A DNA stretch of 6,806 nt from Candidatus Gastranaerophilales bacterium (lineage in GTDB: Bacteria; Cyanobacteriota; Vampirovibrionia; Gastranaerophilales; Gastranaerophilaceae), in contig CAJONH010000161.1 in the NCBI GenBank assembly GCA_905235825.1, forward strand, positions 1 to 6,806, written 5' to 3'. The notes under the pieces are model-generated. The model was not told where the DNA came from and made no database searches. It saw only the letters and a list, made by a program, of their open reading frames with translations. The position numbers and the translations under genes were made by a program. How positions within the stretch are numbered: the first letter of the stretch is position 1; every line of letters starts with the position of its first letter. Of this stretch, positions 1 through 6,691 are shown one piece after another.

Positions 1-962
1 GAGCCGAAATTTATATCCATGTTCTGTCCTTTAAGTTTAGCCAGTTTTTCTTCATGTTCGGCTTGTTTTATTGCAAGGAGTTTAGATGCGAGCATTTGCA
101 GTGCCGTTTCTTTATTTTGAAGCTGAGAACGCTGCTGCTGGCATTTAACTACTATTCCTGTCGGTTTATGCAAAATACGAACGGCTGTTTCTACTTTATT
201 TACATTTTGTCCGCCTGCTCCGCCCGAACGCATTGTATCAACTTCAATATCATCGGGCAAGATTTCTATTTTTTTACTGAAATCTTCTATAACAGGGCTG
301 ACCTCCAAACTGGCGAAACTGGTTTGCCTTTTTCCGTTTGCATTAAAAGGAGATATTCTTACCAGTCTGTGAACTCCTTTTTCTGCTTTTGCCATTCCGT
401 AAGCATATTTGCCTGATACTTTTATTGTTGCGGATTTTATTCCGGCTTCATCACCGTCTGATTTTTCCAGCAGTTCTACTTTCCAGTGTTTTTGTTCAGC
501 CCAACGCATATACATTCTCAAAAGCATTTGAGCCCAATCCTGAGCATCCGTACCGCCTGCACCTGCATTAACTGTCAACAATGCATCCGATTTATCATAT
601 TCTCCGTTTAGAGTTGCTTCTATTTCCCATGTTTCCAGTTCTGATTTTAATGTATTAACTGTTGCTTCTGCTTCCGATATAAGGCTTTCATCTTTTGTTT
701 CTTCGTATAATTCAAAAAAAGTTTCAATATCACTTTTAAGATTTTTCCAATATGATATTTTTTCAAGGCTGTCTTTATCTTCTTTTATTGCCTGAGCTAT
801 TTTAGAAGATAATTCCGGGTTTGACCAAACCTCGCCGGTCTGCATTTTATTTTCATTTTCTTCTATTGATTTTTTTAAAGCATTTGCATCAAAAAACTTC
901 AATGCTTTATCATACAATGATTTTACCGGATTATAAATTTGTTTAATTTCTTCAATTAACAA
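1..962 (-). CDS. prfB: Peptide chain release factor 2 (RF2), C-terminus cut by window edge
   Basis: RF2 recognises UGA and UAA stop codons in the ribosomal A site and triggers release of the finished peptide. About 320 residues are present; the last ~45 of a normal ~365-residue RF2 fall outside the window. The anticodon-like tripeptide SPF (the RF2 signature; RF1 has PxT) is at residues 204-206, and the catalytic GGQ, in GGAGGQNVNK, is at 250-252, the same number as in E. coli. Residue 246 is Ser. The N-terminal helical domain (about 1-110) and the conserved NAGAGGTDAQDWAQ segment are present. No ATG occurs in frame before residue 40. I choose TTG at 962-960 because AAGAAGG at 976-970 is 7 nt upstream and the numbering then matches E. 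coli RF2; an in-frame stop at 980-978 rules out a longer protein. The gene follows metG after 2 nt. The usual in-frame TGA near codon 26 is absent. Confidence 0.96.
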   Translation of the reverse strand, partial: MLIEEIKQIYNPVKSLYDKALKFFDANALKKSIEENENKMQTGEVWSNPELSSKIAQAIKEDKDSLEKISYWKNLKSDIETFFELYEETKDESLISEAEATVNTLKSELETWEIEATLNGEYDKSDALLTVNAGAGGTDAQDWAQMLLRMYMRWAEQKHWKVELLEKSDGDEAGIKSATIKVSGKYAYGMAKAEKGVHRLVRISPFNANGKRQTSFASLEVSPVIEDFSKKIEILPDDIEVDTMRSGGAGGQNVNKVETAVRILHKPTGIVVKCQQQRSQLQNKETALQMLASKLLAIKQAEHEEKLAKLKGQNMDINFG

Positions 963-964
963 TT

Positions 965-2533
965 TTATGCCTTCTTCTTATTTGTTGCAAATTCGGAATC
1001 CAATCTTAAAAATACGGGGTTAATTTTTTCTTTTTCCGTTATTTTACCTGTTCCAAGCCGTCCCCATTCAAGATTTGTATATTTAAAATCAGGTTTTTCA
1101 TTTAGCTGCAAAAGAATATCTTCCGATATATTCGGACAATACGGATATAATAAAATTCCTATATATCTCATAGCTTCAAGAACCGTGTATAATACTTGTC
1201 CGCACTCTTGCATTTTTTCTTCTTTAGCTAAACTCCAAGGGGCTGTTTCCGTAACGTACTTATTAACAGAATCGGCAAAATTGACGATTAAATTTGCAGC
1301 TTCAGCTATTTCAAACTTATTAAAACATTCTATGATTTGAGTTTTTGTATTTTCAGCCATTACTGCTATTTTAGAATTTTTATCCGTTATAAATTCCTGT
1401 TTTATTTCACCGTCAAAATATTTAACAAGCATATTTAGAGTTCTGTTTAACAGATTGCCTATATTATTGGCTAAATCGGCATTAACTTTTTCTTTAAAGT
1501 CTTCATCCGAATAATTGCCGTCTTTTCCTATTAAAGCGGCAGATGCCATATAATATCTGAACGCATCCGGTTTTTTAAGATTGAATAACTGTAATATATC
1601 ATGGGGGGCAATAACATTTCCGAGGGATTTACTCATTTTTGATTGATCTATTGTAATCCAGCCGTGGGCAAATATTGAATGAGCTAAAGGCAAGCCGAGC
1701 GACATAAGGATTGCACTCCAATAAATAGAATGAAATTTAATTATATCTTTACCTATAACATGTACATCGCAAGGCCACAATTCTTTGAATTGTTCTGAAG
1801 GATTTTCAATATCATATCCGATAGCCGTTATATAATTTGAAAGTGCATCAATCCAAACATATATTGTTTGAGTATCATCTCCGTCAACACCAATTCCCCA
1901 TTGCACCGAATTTTTTGTTCTTGATACAGATATATCCTCTATATTTTCGAGTTGATTTAATATTTCATTAACTCTTATTGAAGGTTGGATAAAATCAGGA
2001 TGAGATTTTATATAGTCTGCAATTTTTTCTTTGTATTTTGTTAATTTAAAAAAGTAGTTTTCTTCGGTAATTTCTTCAGGTTTTTTTAAATGATTAGGAC
2101 ACAAGCCGTCTTCAGTTAAATCTTTTGCACTTAAAAAACTTTCACAGCCTGCACAGTATAATCCTTTGTATGAATGTTTATATATATCTCCATTTTCATA
2201 CAGCTTTTTAAAAATTTGTTTTACTGTTTTTTTATGTTTTTCATCGGTAGTTCTTATTATTTGGTCATAGCTTATTTCCAATTCTTTCCAAGCATTTTCA
2301 AATTTAGAAAAGTTTTCATCACATAATTCTTTTGGTGTTACACCTTTTGCAGCCGCTGTTTTTTGTATTTTTATTCCGTGTTCATCGGTACCTGTCAGCA
2401 TATATGCTTTATTAATCAATTGTCTTTTATGTCTTATAATTACATCGGATAGTATTTTTTCATAAGCATGACCTATATGCGGAGCTCCGTTCACATAATC
2501 AATTGCAGTAGTTAAATAAAATTTTTCATTCAT
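965..2533 (-). CDS. metG: Methionyl-tRNA synthetase, short form with a single zinc knuckle
   Basis: This cytoplasmic class I enzyme charges tRNA-Met with methionine. The catalytic Rossmann fold carries HIGH at residues 19-22, LTGTDEHG at 47-54, WIDALSNY at 227-234 and KMSKS at 299-303. The connective insertion has one zinc knuckle, CxxC at 127-130 and CxxH at 145-148, the pattern of single-zinc MetRSs such as that of Thermus. The helical anticodon-binding domain starts around residue 350, with NNIGNLLNR at 356-364 and APWSLAK at 431-437. At 522 residues it ends after this domain and lacks the C-terminal tRNA-binding/dimerisation domain of the ~670-residue enzymes. The ATG gives the standard start a few residues before the HIGH strand. 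No convincing Shine-Dalgarno precedes it. It lies 80 nt after the glycosyltransferase gene and 2 nt before prfB, so it probably belongs to the same transcript. Confidence 0.97.
   Translation of the reverse strand: MNEKFYLTTAIDYVNGAPHIGHAYEKILSDVIIRHKRQLINKAYMLTGTDEHGIKIQKTAAAKGVTPKELCDENFSKFENAWKELEISYDQIIRTTDEKHKKTVKQIFKKLYENGDIYKHSYKGLYCAGCESFLSAKDLTEDGLCPNHLKKPEEITEENYFFKLTKYKEKIADYIKSHPDFIQPSIRVNEILNQLENIEDISVSRTKNSVQWGIGVDGDDTQTIYVWIDALSNYITAIGYDIENPSEQFKELWPCDVHVIGKDIIKFHSIYWSAILMSLGLPLAHSIFAHGWITIDQSKMSKSLGNVIAPHDILQLFNLKKPDAFRYYMASAALIGKDGNYSDEDFKEKVNADLANNIGNLLNRTLNMLVKYFDGEIKQEFITDKNSKIAVMAENTKTQIIECFNKFEIAEAANLIVNFADSVNKYVTETAPWSLAKEEKMQECGQVLYTVLEAMRYIGILLYPYCPNISEDILLQLNEKPDFKYTNLEWGRLGTGKITEKEKINPVFLRLDSEFATNKKKA
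970..976 (-). promoter_or_regulatory. Ribosome binding site deciding the prfB UUG start
   Basis: AAGAAGG lies within the last codons of metG, 7 nt before the TTG at 962-960. It is the only good Shine-Dalgarno near the 5' end of the prfB frame. Ribosomes terminating on metG would sit on it, so coupled translation of the two genes is likely (inference). Confidence 0.7.
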
Positions 2534-2550
2534 AATAAATAACCCGTTAA

Positions 2551-2578
2551 AATATACGATATGTTTAATTTATCACAA
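2551..2578 (-). promoter_or_regulatory. Possible promoter for metG-prfB
   Basis: TTGTGA (2578-2573), a 16-nt spacer and TATATT (2556-2551) resemble a housekeeping sigma-70-type promoter, with 4/6 and 5/6 matches. Transcription would start about 10 nt before the metG ATG. In AT-rich DNA such matches arise by chance, so this is tentative. It would let the two translation genes be expressed apart from pdp. Confidence 0.35.
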
Positions 2579-2613
2579 ATGTATTTAATTAAAAAGGGTT
2601 ATATAATTTAAAT

Positions 2614-3591
2614 TTATTCGTTTAATAAATCTTTTACTTTTTCAAAAATTGTATTGGTGCTTATTTCTTCCATACAAGGGGTATATATTTTATTTGTTCC
2701 TTTTAAATATCGGCATTTTCTTCTGTTGCATGGAACACATTTCTTTGTTGAAACTATGTTTATACCGCTGCAATAACAGCCTGTCCTGTTTACGGGCATT
2801 GAACCGTATAAACCGATTGATTTAACTCCCAGTGCCGAAGCAATATGCAAAGGTCCCGAATCTCCGGAAATCATTAAGTCAGATTGAGCTATTACAGCAC
2901 AGGACTCCTCTAAAGATAATTCACCAATATAATTTATTGAATTTTTTATTTTTTCAAGCGGAAGTAAAAACTCTTTATCTTCTTTTGCTCCGTTTAAAAT
3001 AAAGGTTGGATTATATGATTGTGAAATTTTACTGCAAAGCTCTATCCATTTTTCGACGGGATAAGTTCTTCCCTGCCGTTTTGAAAACATTCCGCCCGCA
3101 TTTATAATAATAATCGGGTGCTTTAAATCTTTTACCCGTTCCTGTGCTTTCTTTAGTGAAATATCAGGTAAATAAATTTTTACATCTTTTATTTCCGAAA
3201 GATTTGGAAATAATTTTAAACCTGTCTGCCAAAAATTTTTGACGGCATGAATTTTAAAATTTTTTTTATAAACAACCTGCTTTTTTATTCCTGCAAGCAT
3301 TACCAATAAACGGGTTTTTAGTGACGGCTGTAAATTGAATACAGCATCATAATTTTCCGATTTTAGTTTTTGTATAAGTTCTTTTGTTTCTCGTGAAAAA
3401 AGTTTTAACTTTTTTTGAACCGTTATAATTTTAGCAATATCAATATCCGCTTCCAATAAAGGTTTAATAAGTTCCGAGGTTAAATAATGTATTTCTGTTT
3501 CCGGATACTGCCATTTTATTGCACGATAAAGATTTGTAGTATGAACTACATCTCCTATTGCACCAATTCTGATAATCAAAATTTTTTTCAT
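2614..3591 (-). CDS. Glycosyltransferase family 9 protein (ADP-heptose:LPS heptosyltransferase-like)
   Basis: Family GT9 (COG0859, WaaC/WaaF/WaaQ type) enzymes transfer heptose or a related sugar from a nucleotide donor to the lipopolysaccharide inner core on the cytoplasmic side of the membrane. The GT-B fold is marked at the N-terminus by IRIGAIGDVVHTT (residues 7-19), with Asp14 at the position of the catalytic Asp of WaaC. In the C-terminal half, the donor-binding motif GDSGPLHIASALG is at 243-255. A cysteine cluster (Cys272, 274, 285, 288, 293, 306) resembles the CxxC...C...CM tail seen in many heptosyltransferases. The 325 residues fit the family (~320-350). The sequence cannot settle which sugar or acceptor is used, so I give no waa symbol. 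The start is canonical (MKKILIIR), but no Shine-Dalgarno lies close to it and a perfect palindrome occupies that place. It follows pdp by 40 nt with no visible terminator. Confidence 0.92.
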   Translation of the reverse strand: MKKILIIRIGAIGDVVHTTNLYRAIKWQYPETEIHYLTSELIKPLLEADIDIAKIITVQKKLKLFSRETKELIQKLKSENYDAVFNLQPSLKTRLLVMLAGIKKQVVYKKNFKIHAVKNFWQTGLKLFPNLSEIKDVKIYLPDISLKKAQERVKDLKHPIIIINAGGMFSKRQGRTYPVEKWIELCSKISQSYNPTFILNGAKEDKEFLLPLEKIKNSINYIGELSLEESCAVIAQSDLMISGDSGPLHIASALGVKSIGLYGSMPVNRTGCYCSGINIVSTKKCVPCNRRKCRYLKGTNKIYTPCMEEISTNTIFEKVKDLLNE

Positions 3592-3596
3592 AGGAT

Positions 3597-3608
3597 TATG
3601 ATATCATA
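3597..3608. repeat. Perfect 12-bp palindrome before the GT9 start
   Basis: TATGATATCATA is fully self-complementary and ends 5 nt before the glycosyltransferase ATG, where a Shine-Dalgarno would be expected. It could be a protein-binding site or a weak RNA hairpin, or chance in AT-rich DNA. Confidence 0.5.
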
Positions 3609-3631
3609 CCTTCAATTAATATGTTAAGCAG

Positions 3632-4924
3632 TTAATCTATTATTTTATAAACAATATTAATTGTTGAAGGTTTTTTATCCGATATTTCATAAGCTGAAAG
3701 AATTAAATTTTCTGCGTCTTTAACTGAATTTTCTTTGTTTGTATAAATGATTGCAATAGTTTCCCCTTTACTTACGGCTTGTGAATAACGCCGTGTTAAA
3801 TAAATTCCGGCACTATAATCTATTTTATCCGATTTTTTTTCTCTGCCTGCCCCCAAATTTTTGCAGGCTTTTGCAATTTTTAGTGCATCTATATCGGTTA
3901 CAAAACCGTTTTTAGGGGATTTTACTTCGTATGTAATTGATGCTTTCGGAAATTTTGTATAATCATCAATAACGGAAGAATCTCCATTTTGAGCTTCTAT
4001 AATATCTTTAAACTTTTCAAGAGCTTTTCCGCTCGAAATAAGTTCATCTAAATATTCATCACCTTCGGTTCTTCCCGATTTTTCAAAAGCCTTTTTACAA
4101 AGAGCATAAGTTATTTCTTTTAAATCATCTTCCTTATTACCTTTTAAAAATTCAATTACCTCCTGAACTTCCACTGAATTTCCAACGGCTCTGCCAAGCG
4201 GTCTATCCATTGAACTTATGACGGCACATATATTTCTGTTTAAGCGTTTACCGATTTCCACCATAATTTCCGACAACTTTTGAGCTTCTTGTGGAGTTTT
4301 TATAAATGCACCTTTTCCGTATTTAACGTCTAAAATAATATGATTTGCACCCGAAGCTATTTTTTTTGAAACAACACTTGAAGCTATCAACGGAACTATA
4401 TCAACCGTTGAAGTAACATCTCTAAGAGCATAAAGTTTTCCGTCGGCAGGAGCTAAATCAAGTGTTTGAGCTGCAATAGCAGTACCGTGAGTTTTTACTT
4501 TATTTTTAAATTCTTCAATTGATAAATTTGTTTTAAAATTAGGAATTGATTCAAGTTTATCAATAGTTCCGCCGGTATGACCGAGTCCTCTGCCCGATAA
4601 TTTAGCGGTATATAGTCCTGATGCCGCCATAAGAGGAAGAAAAATCAATGTGATTTTATCTCCGACTCCGCCTGTCGAATGCTTATCAATTATGCTATTG
4701 GAGATATCCGATAAATCGAGCATTTCTCCTGATTCTGCCATATATTTTGTCAGCAGAGTTGTTTCATCAATGTTCATTCCTGAAAAATACACAGCCATTA
4801 ATAATGCCGATATTTGATAATCTTCAATTGTACCTTTTGTAACTCCTTCAATAAAATATTTAATTTCCGATTCGGATAATACTCCGCCCTTTTTCTTTTT
4901 TTCAATAATATCAATAATATTCAT
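3632..4924 (-). CDS. pdp: Pyrimidine-nucleoside phosphorylase
   Basis: This cytoplasmic salvage enzyme splits uridine, deoxyuridine or thymidine with phosphate into free base and (deoxy)ribose 1-phosphate. I take the ATG at 4924-4922, which gives 430 residues, close to the ~433 of Bacillus Pdp. AAAAGGAG lies 5 nt upstream, and a strong -10 (4946-4941) lies between this ATG and an upstream ATG at 4969, so the 15-residue longer form would overlap its own promoter. Phosphate site KHSTGG is at residues 81-86. The family signature SGRGLGHTGGT...DKLE is at 110-125. Base-binding Arg168, Ser183 and Lys187 match E. coli thymidine phosphorylase Arg171, Ser186 and Lys190. Residue 108 is Lys, as I recall for broad-specificity enzymes, where E. 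coli DeoA has Met; this favours pdp over deoA. It is the first gene of the minus-strand cluster and diverges from the GspF-like gene. Confidence 0.95.
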   Translation of the reverse strand: MNIIDIIEKKKKGGVLSESEIKYFIEGVTKGTIEDYQISALLMAVYFSGMNIDETTLLTKYMAESGEMLDLSDISNSIIDKHSTGGVGDKITLIFLPLMAASGLYTAKLSGRGLGHTGGTIDKLESIPNFKTNLSIEEFKNKVKTHGTAIAAQTLDLAPADGKLYALRDVTSTVDIVPLIASSVVSKKIASGANHIILDVKYGKGAFIKTPQEAQKLSEIMVEIGKRLNRNICAVISSMDRPLGRAVGNSVEVQEVIEFLKGNKEDDLKEITYALCKKAFEKSGRTEGDEYLDELISSGKALEKFKDIIEAQNGDSSVIDDYTKFPKASITYEVKSPKNGFVTDIDALKIAKACKNLGAGREKKSDKIDYSAGIYLTRRYSQAVSKGETIAIIYTNKENSVKDAENLILSAYEISDKKPSTINIVYKIID

Positions 4925-4929
4925 ATAAA

Positions 4930-4937
4930 CTCCTTTT
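4930..4937 (-). promoter_or_regulatory. Ribosome binding site fixing the pdp start
   Basis: AAAAGGAG sits 5 nt before the ATG at 4924-4922. It is the best Shine-Dalgarno in the window and supports the internal start over the upstream ATG at 4969. Confidence 0.85.
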
Positions 4938-4940
4938 GAT

Positions 4941-4969
4941 ATTATAATCTTGTTTTTAATATCGTGCAA
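4941..4969 (-). promoter_or_regulatory. Promoter of the pdp-GT9-metG-prfB cluster
   Basis: A perfect -10 TATAAT (4946-4941) follows TTGCAC (4969-4964) after exactly 17 nt. Transcription would start near 4934, leaving a short leader that contains the AAAAGGAG ribosome site. I see no riboswitch or operator in the leader. Confidence 0.65.
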
Positions 4970-4994
4970 GGTTCTATGTTTGTTAAAATTTTCT

Positions 4995-5022
4995 TTTATA
5001 TTTTTTCAGCATTGTATATAAT
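4995..5022 (+). promoter_or_regulatory. Promoter of the GspF/PilC-like gene
   Basis: A perfect TATAAT (5017-5022) follows a weak TTTATA (4995-5000) after 16 nt. The expected start of transcription, about 7 nt past the -10, falls on or next to the ATG at 5029. The transcript would then be leaderless. It lies in the 104-bp divergent region shared with the pdp promoter. Confidence 0.5.
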
Positions 5023-5028
5023 AAAATT

Positions 5029-6057
5029 ATGGTTAAAAATATAGAAAATGTTGAGTTTAATTTAAAAGAAAAAAAGGAATTTTTTGCTTCATTCGCTTCT
5101 TTATATGAATCAGGAATGCCGGCGGGTGATGTTTTTAAGTCAATAGCAAATTCAAGCCGGAATGAAAAAATAAAAGCCTTATGTAATTCAGCATTAAATC
5201 AAATTAATCAGGGTAAAACAATAGAAGAAGCACTTTATCCGTTTCAAAAACAAATTGGAACTGCCTATGCTGCATTACTCGCTGCAGGAGAAGAATCAGG
5301 AAAACTTGAACATATTCTTTCCGATATTTGTTCAAATATAACTAAACAGCAGGAGTTGAAATCCAATTTATTTACTGCACTTATTTATCCTGTCTGTATG
5401 TTTTTCTTTGCACTGCTAGTCGGAATGATTTTTATGTTTATTGTACTGCCTTTACTTCGTTCAATAAGCGATTATGAAGATATATGCATATCCTCTCTTT
5501 ATATATCGGGCATAATAAAAATAATTGCAGTTTTTATATTTATATTTGGATGCATATTTTATATATTAAAAACTCCCAAAATATTACATTTGGTAAAAAA
5601 ATGTTTTTCTTCTTTTTGGGGTATTAAAGGAATTTTAACTAATTACTATTTTACTAATTTTTTCTATATAATGTCACTTGCTTATGAAGCGGGTATTTCT
5701 GCTTCAAAGTCAATAATGCTAGCAAATTCGGTTATAGGAACAGAAGAAATTCATCAAAAAATAAAACGGGCTGAAAAAATGACAGATAAAGGAACACCTG
5801 TTTCAAGAGCTTTGAATATTACGGGGGTATTTTCCGGATATGCAATATCACAGATTACGGCAGGTGAAGAATCAGGAAAACTTGATAAAATGTATAATAT
5901 TATAGCGAAAGACTACGAAAATCAAACAGATACATCAATTAAGGCAATTCTAAAACTTATAGGCCCGATAGTTCTTCTTATTGTTGGATGTATGGTCGCA
6001 ATAATAGCTGCTAAAGGCTATTCGGCATATTATAAAGCCATATTTTCTATGTTATAA
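5029..6057 (+). CDS. GspF/PilC-family inner-membrane protein (T2SS F / type IV pilus)
   Basis: GspF/PilC/ComGB proteins form the inner-membrane platform that works with the assembly ATPase in type IV pilus, competence pilus or type II secretion machines. The protein shows the family's two repeated cytoplasmic domains (about residues 14-115 and 205-308). Each begins with a similar segment (EFFASFASLYESG at 17-29; FFYIMSLAYEAG at 211-222) and carries the hallmark AGEESGKL (86-93 and 278-285). Three membrane helices are evident at about 116-142, 157-180 and 309-330. At 342 residues it is shorter than the usual ~400 because the N-terminal ~50-residue extension is missing, as in ComGB-like members. 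No Shine-Dalgarno precedes the ATG. No pilB, pilT or pilin gene lies within the window, so the machine it serves cannot be named and I give no symbol. It is divergent from pdp. Confidence 0.93.
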   Translation: MVKNIENVEFNLKEKKEFFASFASLYESGMPAGDVFKSIANSSRNEKIKALCNSALNQINQGKTIEEALYPFQKQIGTAYAALLAAGEESGKLEHILSDICSNITKQQELKSNLFTALIYPVCMFFFALLVGMIFMFIVLPLLRSISDYEDICISSLYISGIIKIIAVFIFIFGCIFYILKTPKILHLVKKCFSSFWGIKGILTNYYFTNFFYIMSLAYEAGISASKSIMLANSVIGTEEIHQKIKRAEKMTDKGTPVSRALNITGVFSGYAISQITAGEESGKLDKMYNIIAKDYENQTDTSIKAILKLIGPIVLLIVGCMVAIIAAKGYSAYYKAIFSML

Positions 6058-6129
6058 GAAAAATTTTGTGCAAAAAGTTGTATAATGTAGTTGTTAGTTT
6101 TGTTTAACTATATTAAAAATGTGGAATAG

Positions 6130-6135
6130 TATAAT
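6130..6135 (+). promoter_or_regulatory. -10 element before the 122-residue gene
   Basis: TATAAT stands 31 nt before the ATG at 6167. No good -35 is found 15-18 nt upstream, so an activator or another sigma factor may be needed, or this is chance. A second TATAAT occurs at 6081-6086, also without a clear -35. Confidence 0.4.
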
Positions 6136-6146
6136 TAACAGTTAAT
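6134..6146. promoter_or_regulatory. Operator-like 13-bp palindrome
   Basis: ATTAAC and GTTAAT face each other around a central A. The site overlaps the end of the -10 and the expected transcription start, where a bound repressor would block polymerase. The symmetry is directly visible; its role is inference. Confidence 0.4.
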
Positions 6147-6166
6147 ATATCAGAAAGAGAAAAGAA

Positions 6167-6535
6167 ATGGATAATGAAGTAAAATCAAGTAAATTGCAGG
6201 CTCTTGAACAATCTCTTATTAACTATTTAACAAATAAAAAGGATATAGCTGAAAAATTAGGTTCAGCATACAGAAGAATTAATTCAATTCAGCTCAGTTT
6301 GAATGATAGAGATCCAAAACATGTTACATTTGTAGTTTCTATGGGAATGGTTTCTGCCGAATTTGGTGTTGAAAGCGGATTGAAAGAACGAGGGAACTGT
6401 TTTGGTTTGGAAAGATATATTCGTGATTGGGCAGAACGTGATATGGTTAAAACGGAAATGATTGCATTAACCAGTTTGAATAAAGGCGGAAGCGGTGTTC
6501 AAATTACTACTAACATAAGAAATACATTAAGATAA
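6167..6535 (+). CDS. Unrecognised 122-residue soluble protein
   Basis: I do not recognise this protein and assign no function. It has no signal peptide or membrane segment. Residues 6-44 look like a charged helical stretch, possibly a coiled coil. Residues 51-70 (KHVTFVVSMGMVSAEFGVES) look like two short strands. A second amphipathic helical stretch spans about 79-104, and a Gly/Ser-rich tail follows. Cys78 is the only cysteine. Its codon use and base composition look like those of the neighbouring genes, which together with a reasonable upstream region supports a real gene rather than chance. The ribosome site is weak (AAAGAGA, about 7 nt before the ATG). It starts 109 nt after the GspF-like gene on the same strand and could be co-transcribed with it or driven by its own -10. 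A link to pili is possible by position only. Confidence 0.72.
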   Translation: MDNEVKSSKLQALEQSLINYLTNKKDIAEKLGSAYRRINSIQLSLNDRDPKHVTFVVSMGMVSAEFGVESGLKERGNCFGLERYIRDWAERDMVKTEMIALTSLNKGGSGVQITTNIRNTLR

Positions 6536-6595
6536 TAATTTATAAACAATGGGGCAGTCTAAAAAGTCTGATTTTTGAGCTCCTTCGGCTTGCAG

Positions 6596-6632
6596 CTTCA
6601 GGACTGAACCCAATGTCAATTCAGGGGTGAAG
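6596..6632. repeat. Interrupted inverted repeat (hairpin)
   Basis: CTTCA (6596-6600) pairs with TGAAG (6628-6632), and CTGAA (6604-6608) pairs with TTCAG (6620-6624). They are separated by a symmetric 3-by-3 internal loop (GGA and GGG) and closed by an 11-nt loop. No T run follows, so it is not a typical terminator. Confidence 0.45.
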
Positions 6633-6649
6633 AATCTTTATAACAGTAA

Positions 6650-6675
6650 AGTAGGGTAGACTTCAGTCTATCAAA
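6650..6675 (+). repeat. Palindromic repeat, copy 1
   Basis: The 26-bp unit contains a stem, GGTAGACT (6655-6662) with AGTCTATC (6665-6672), with one G-T wobble. As RNA the loop would be UUCA or smaller. It matches the inverted copy at 6692-6717 at 21 of 26 positions. Confidence 0.75.
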
Positions 6676-6691
6676 CAATAAAACATTAAAT

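Larger units (their letters stand above)
1..4946 (-). other. Putative operon pdp - GT9 - metG - prfB
   Basis: Four genes run in the same direction with gaps of 40, 80 and 2 nt, and no GC-rich hairpin followed by a T run is visible between them. Only the metG-prfB pair is tight enough to be nearly certain. The others are inferred from spacing, and a secondary promoter before metG is possible. Confidence 0.55.

Noticed and set aside
54..571. Two plus-strand open frames (54-416 and 389-571)
   Set aside because: They lie antisense to prfB, have Cys/Phe/Tyr-rich sequence without domain character, and have no ribosome sites. They are shadows of the real gene.
4922..4969. Longer pdp beginning at the ATG at 4969
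   Set aside because: The extra 15 residues are not family-like, and their codons overlap the -35 and -10 elements. The ATG at 4924 has a near-ideal ribosome site.
6549..6578. Nine-codon frame starting ATGGGGCAG
   Set aside because: Too short, with no ribosome site. Nothing distinguishes it from chance.
6528..6636. Short minus-strand frame through the end region (about 30-36 codons)
   Set aside because: It reads as plausible protein but has no ATG or ribosome site, is bounded by stops and overlaps the hairpin and the end of the 122-residue gene. Not supportable as a gene.
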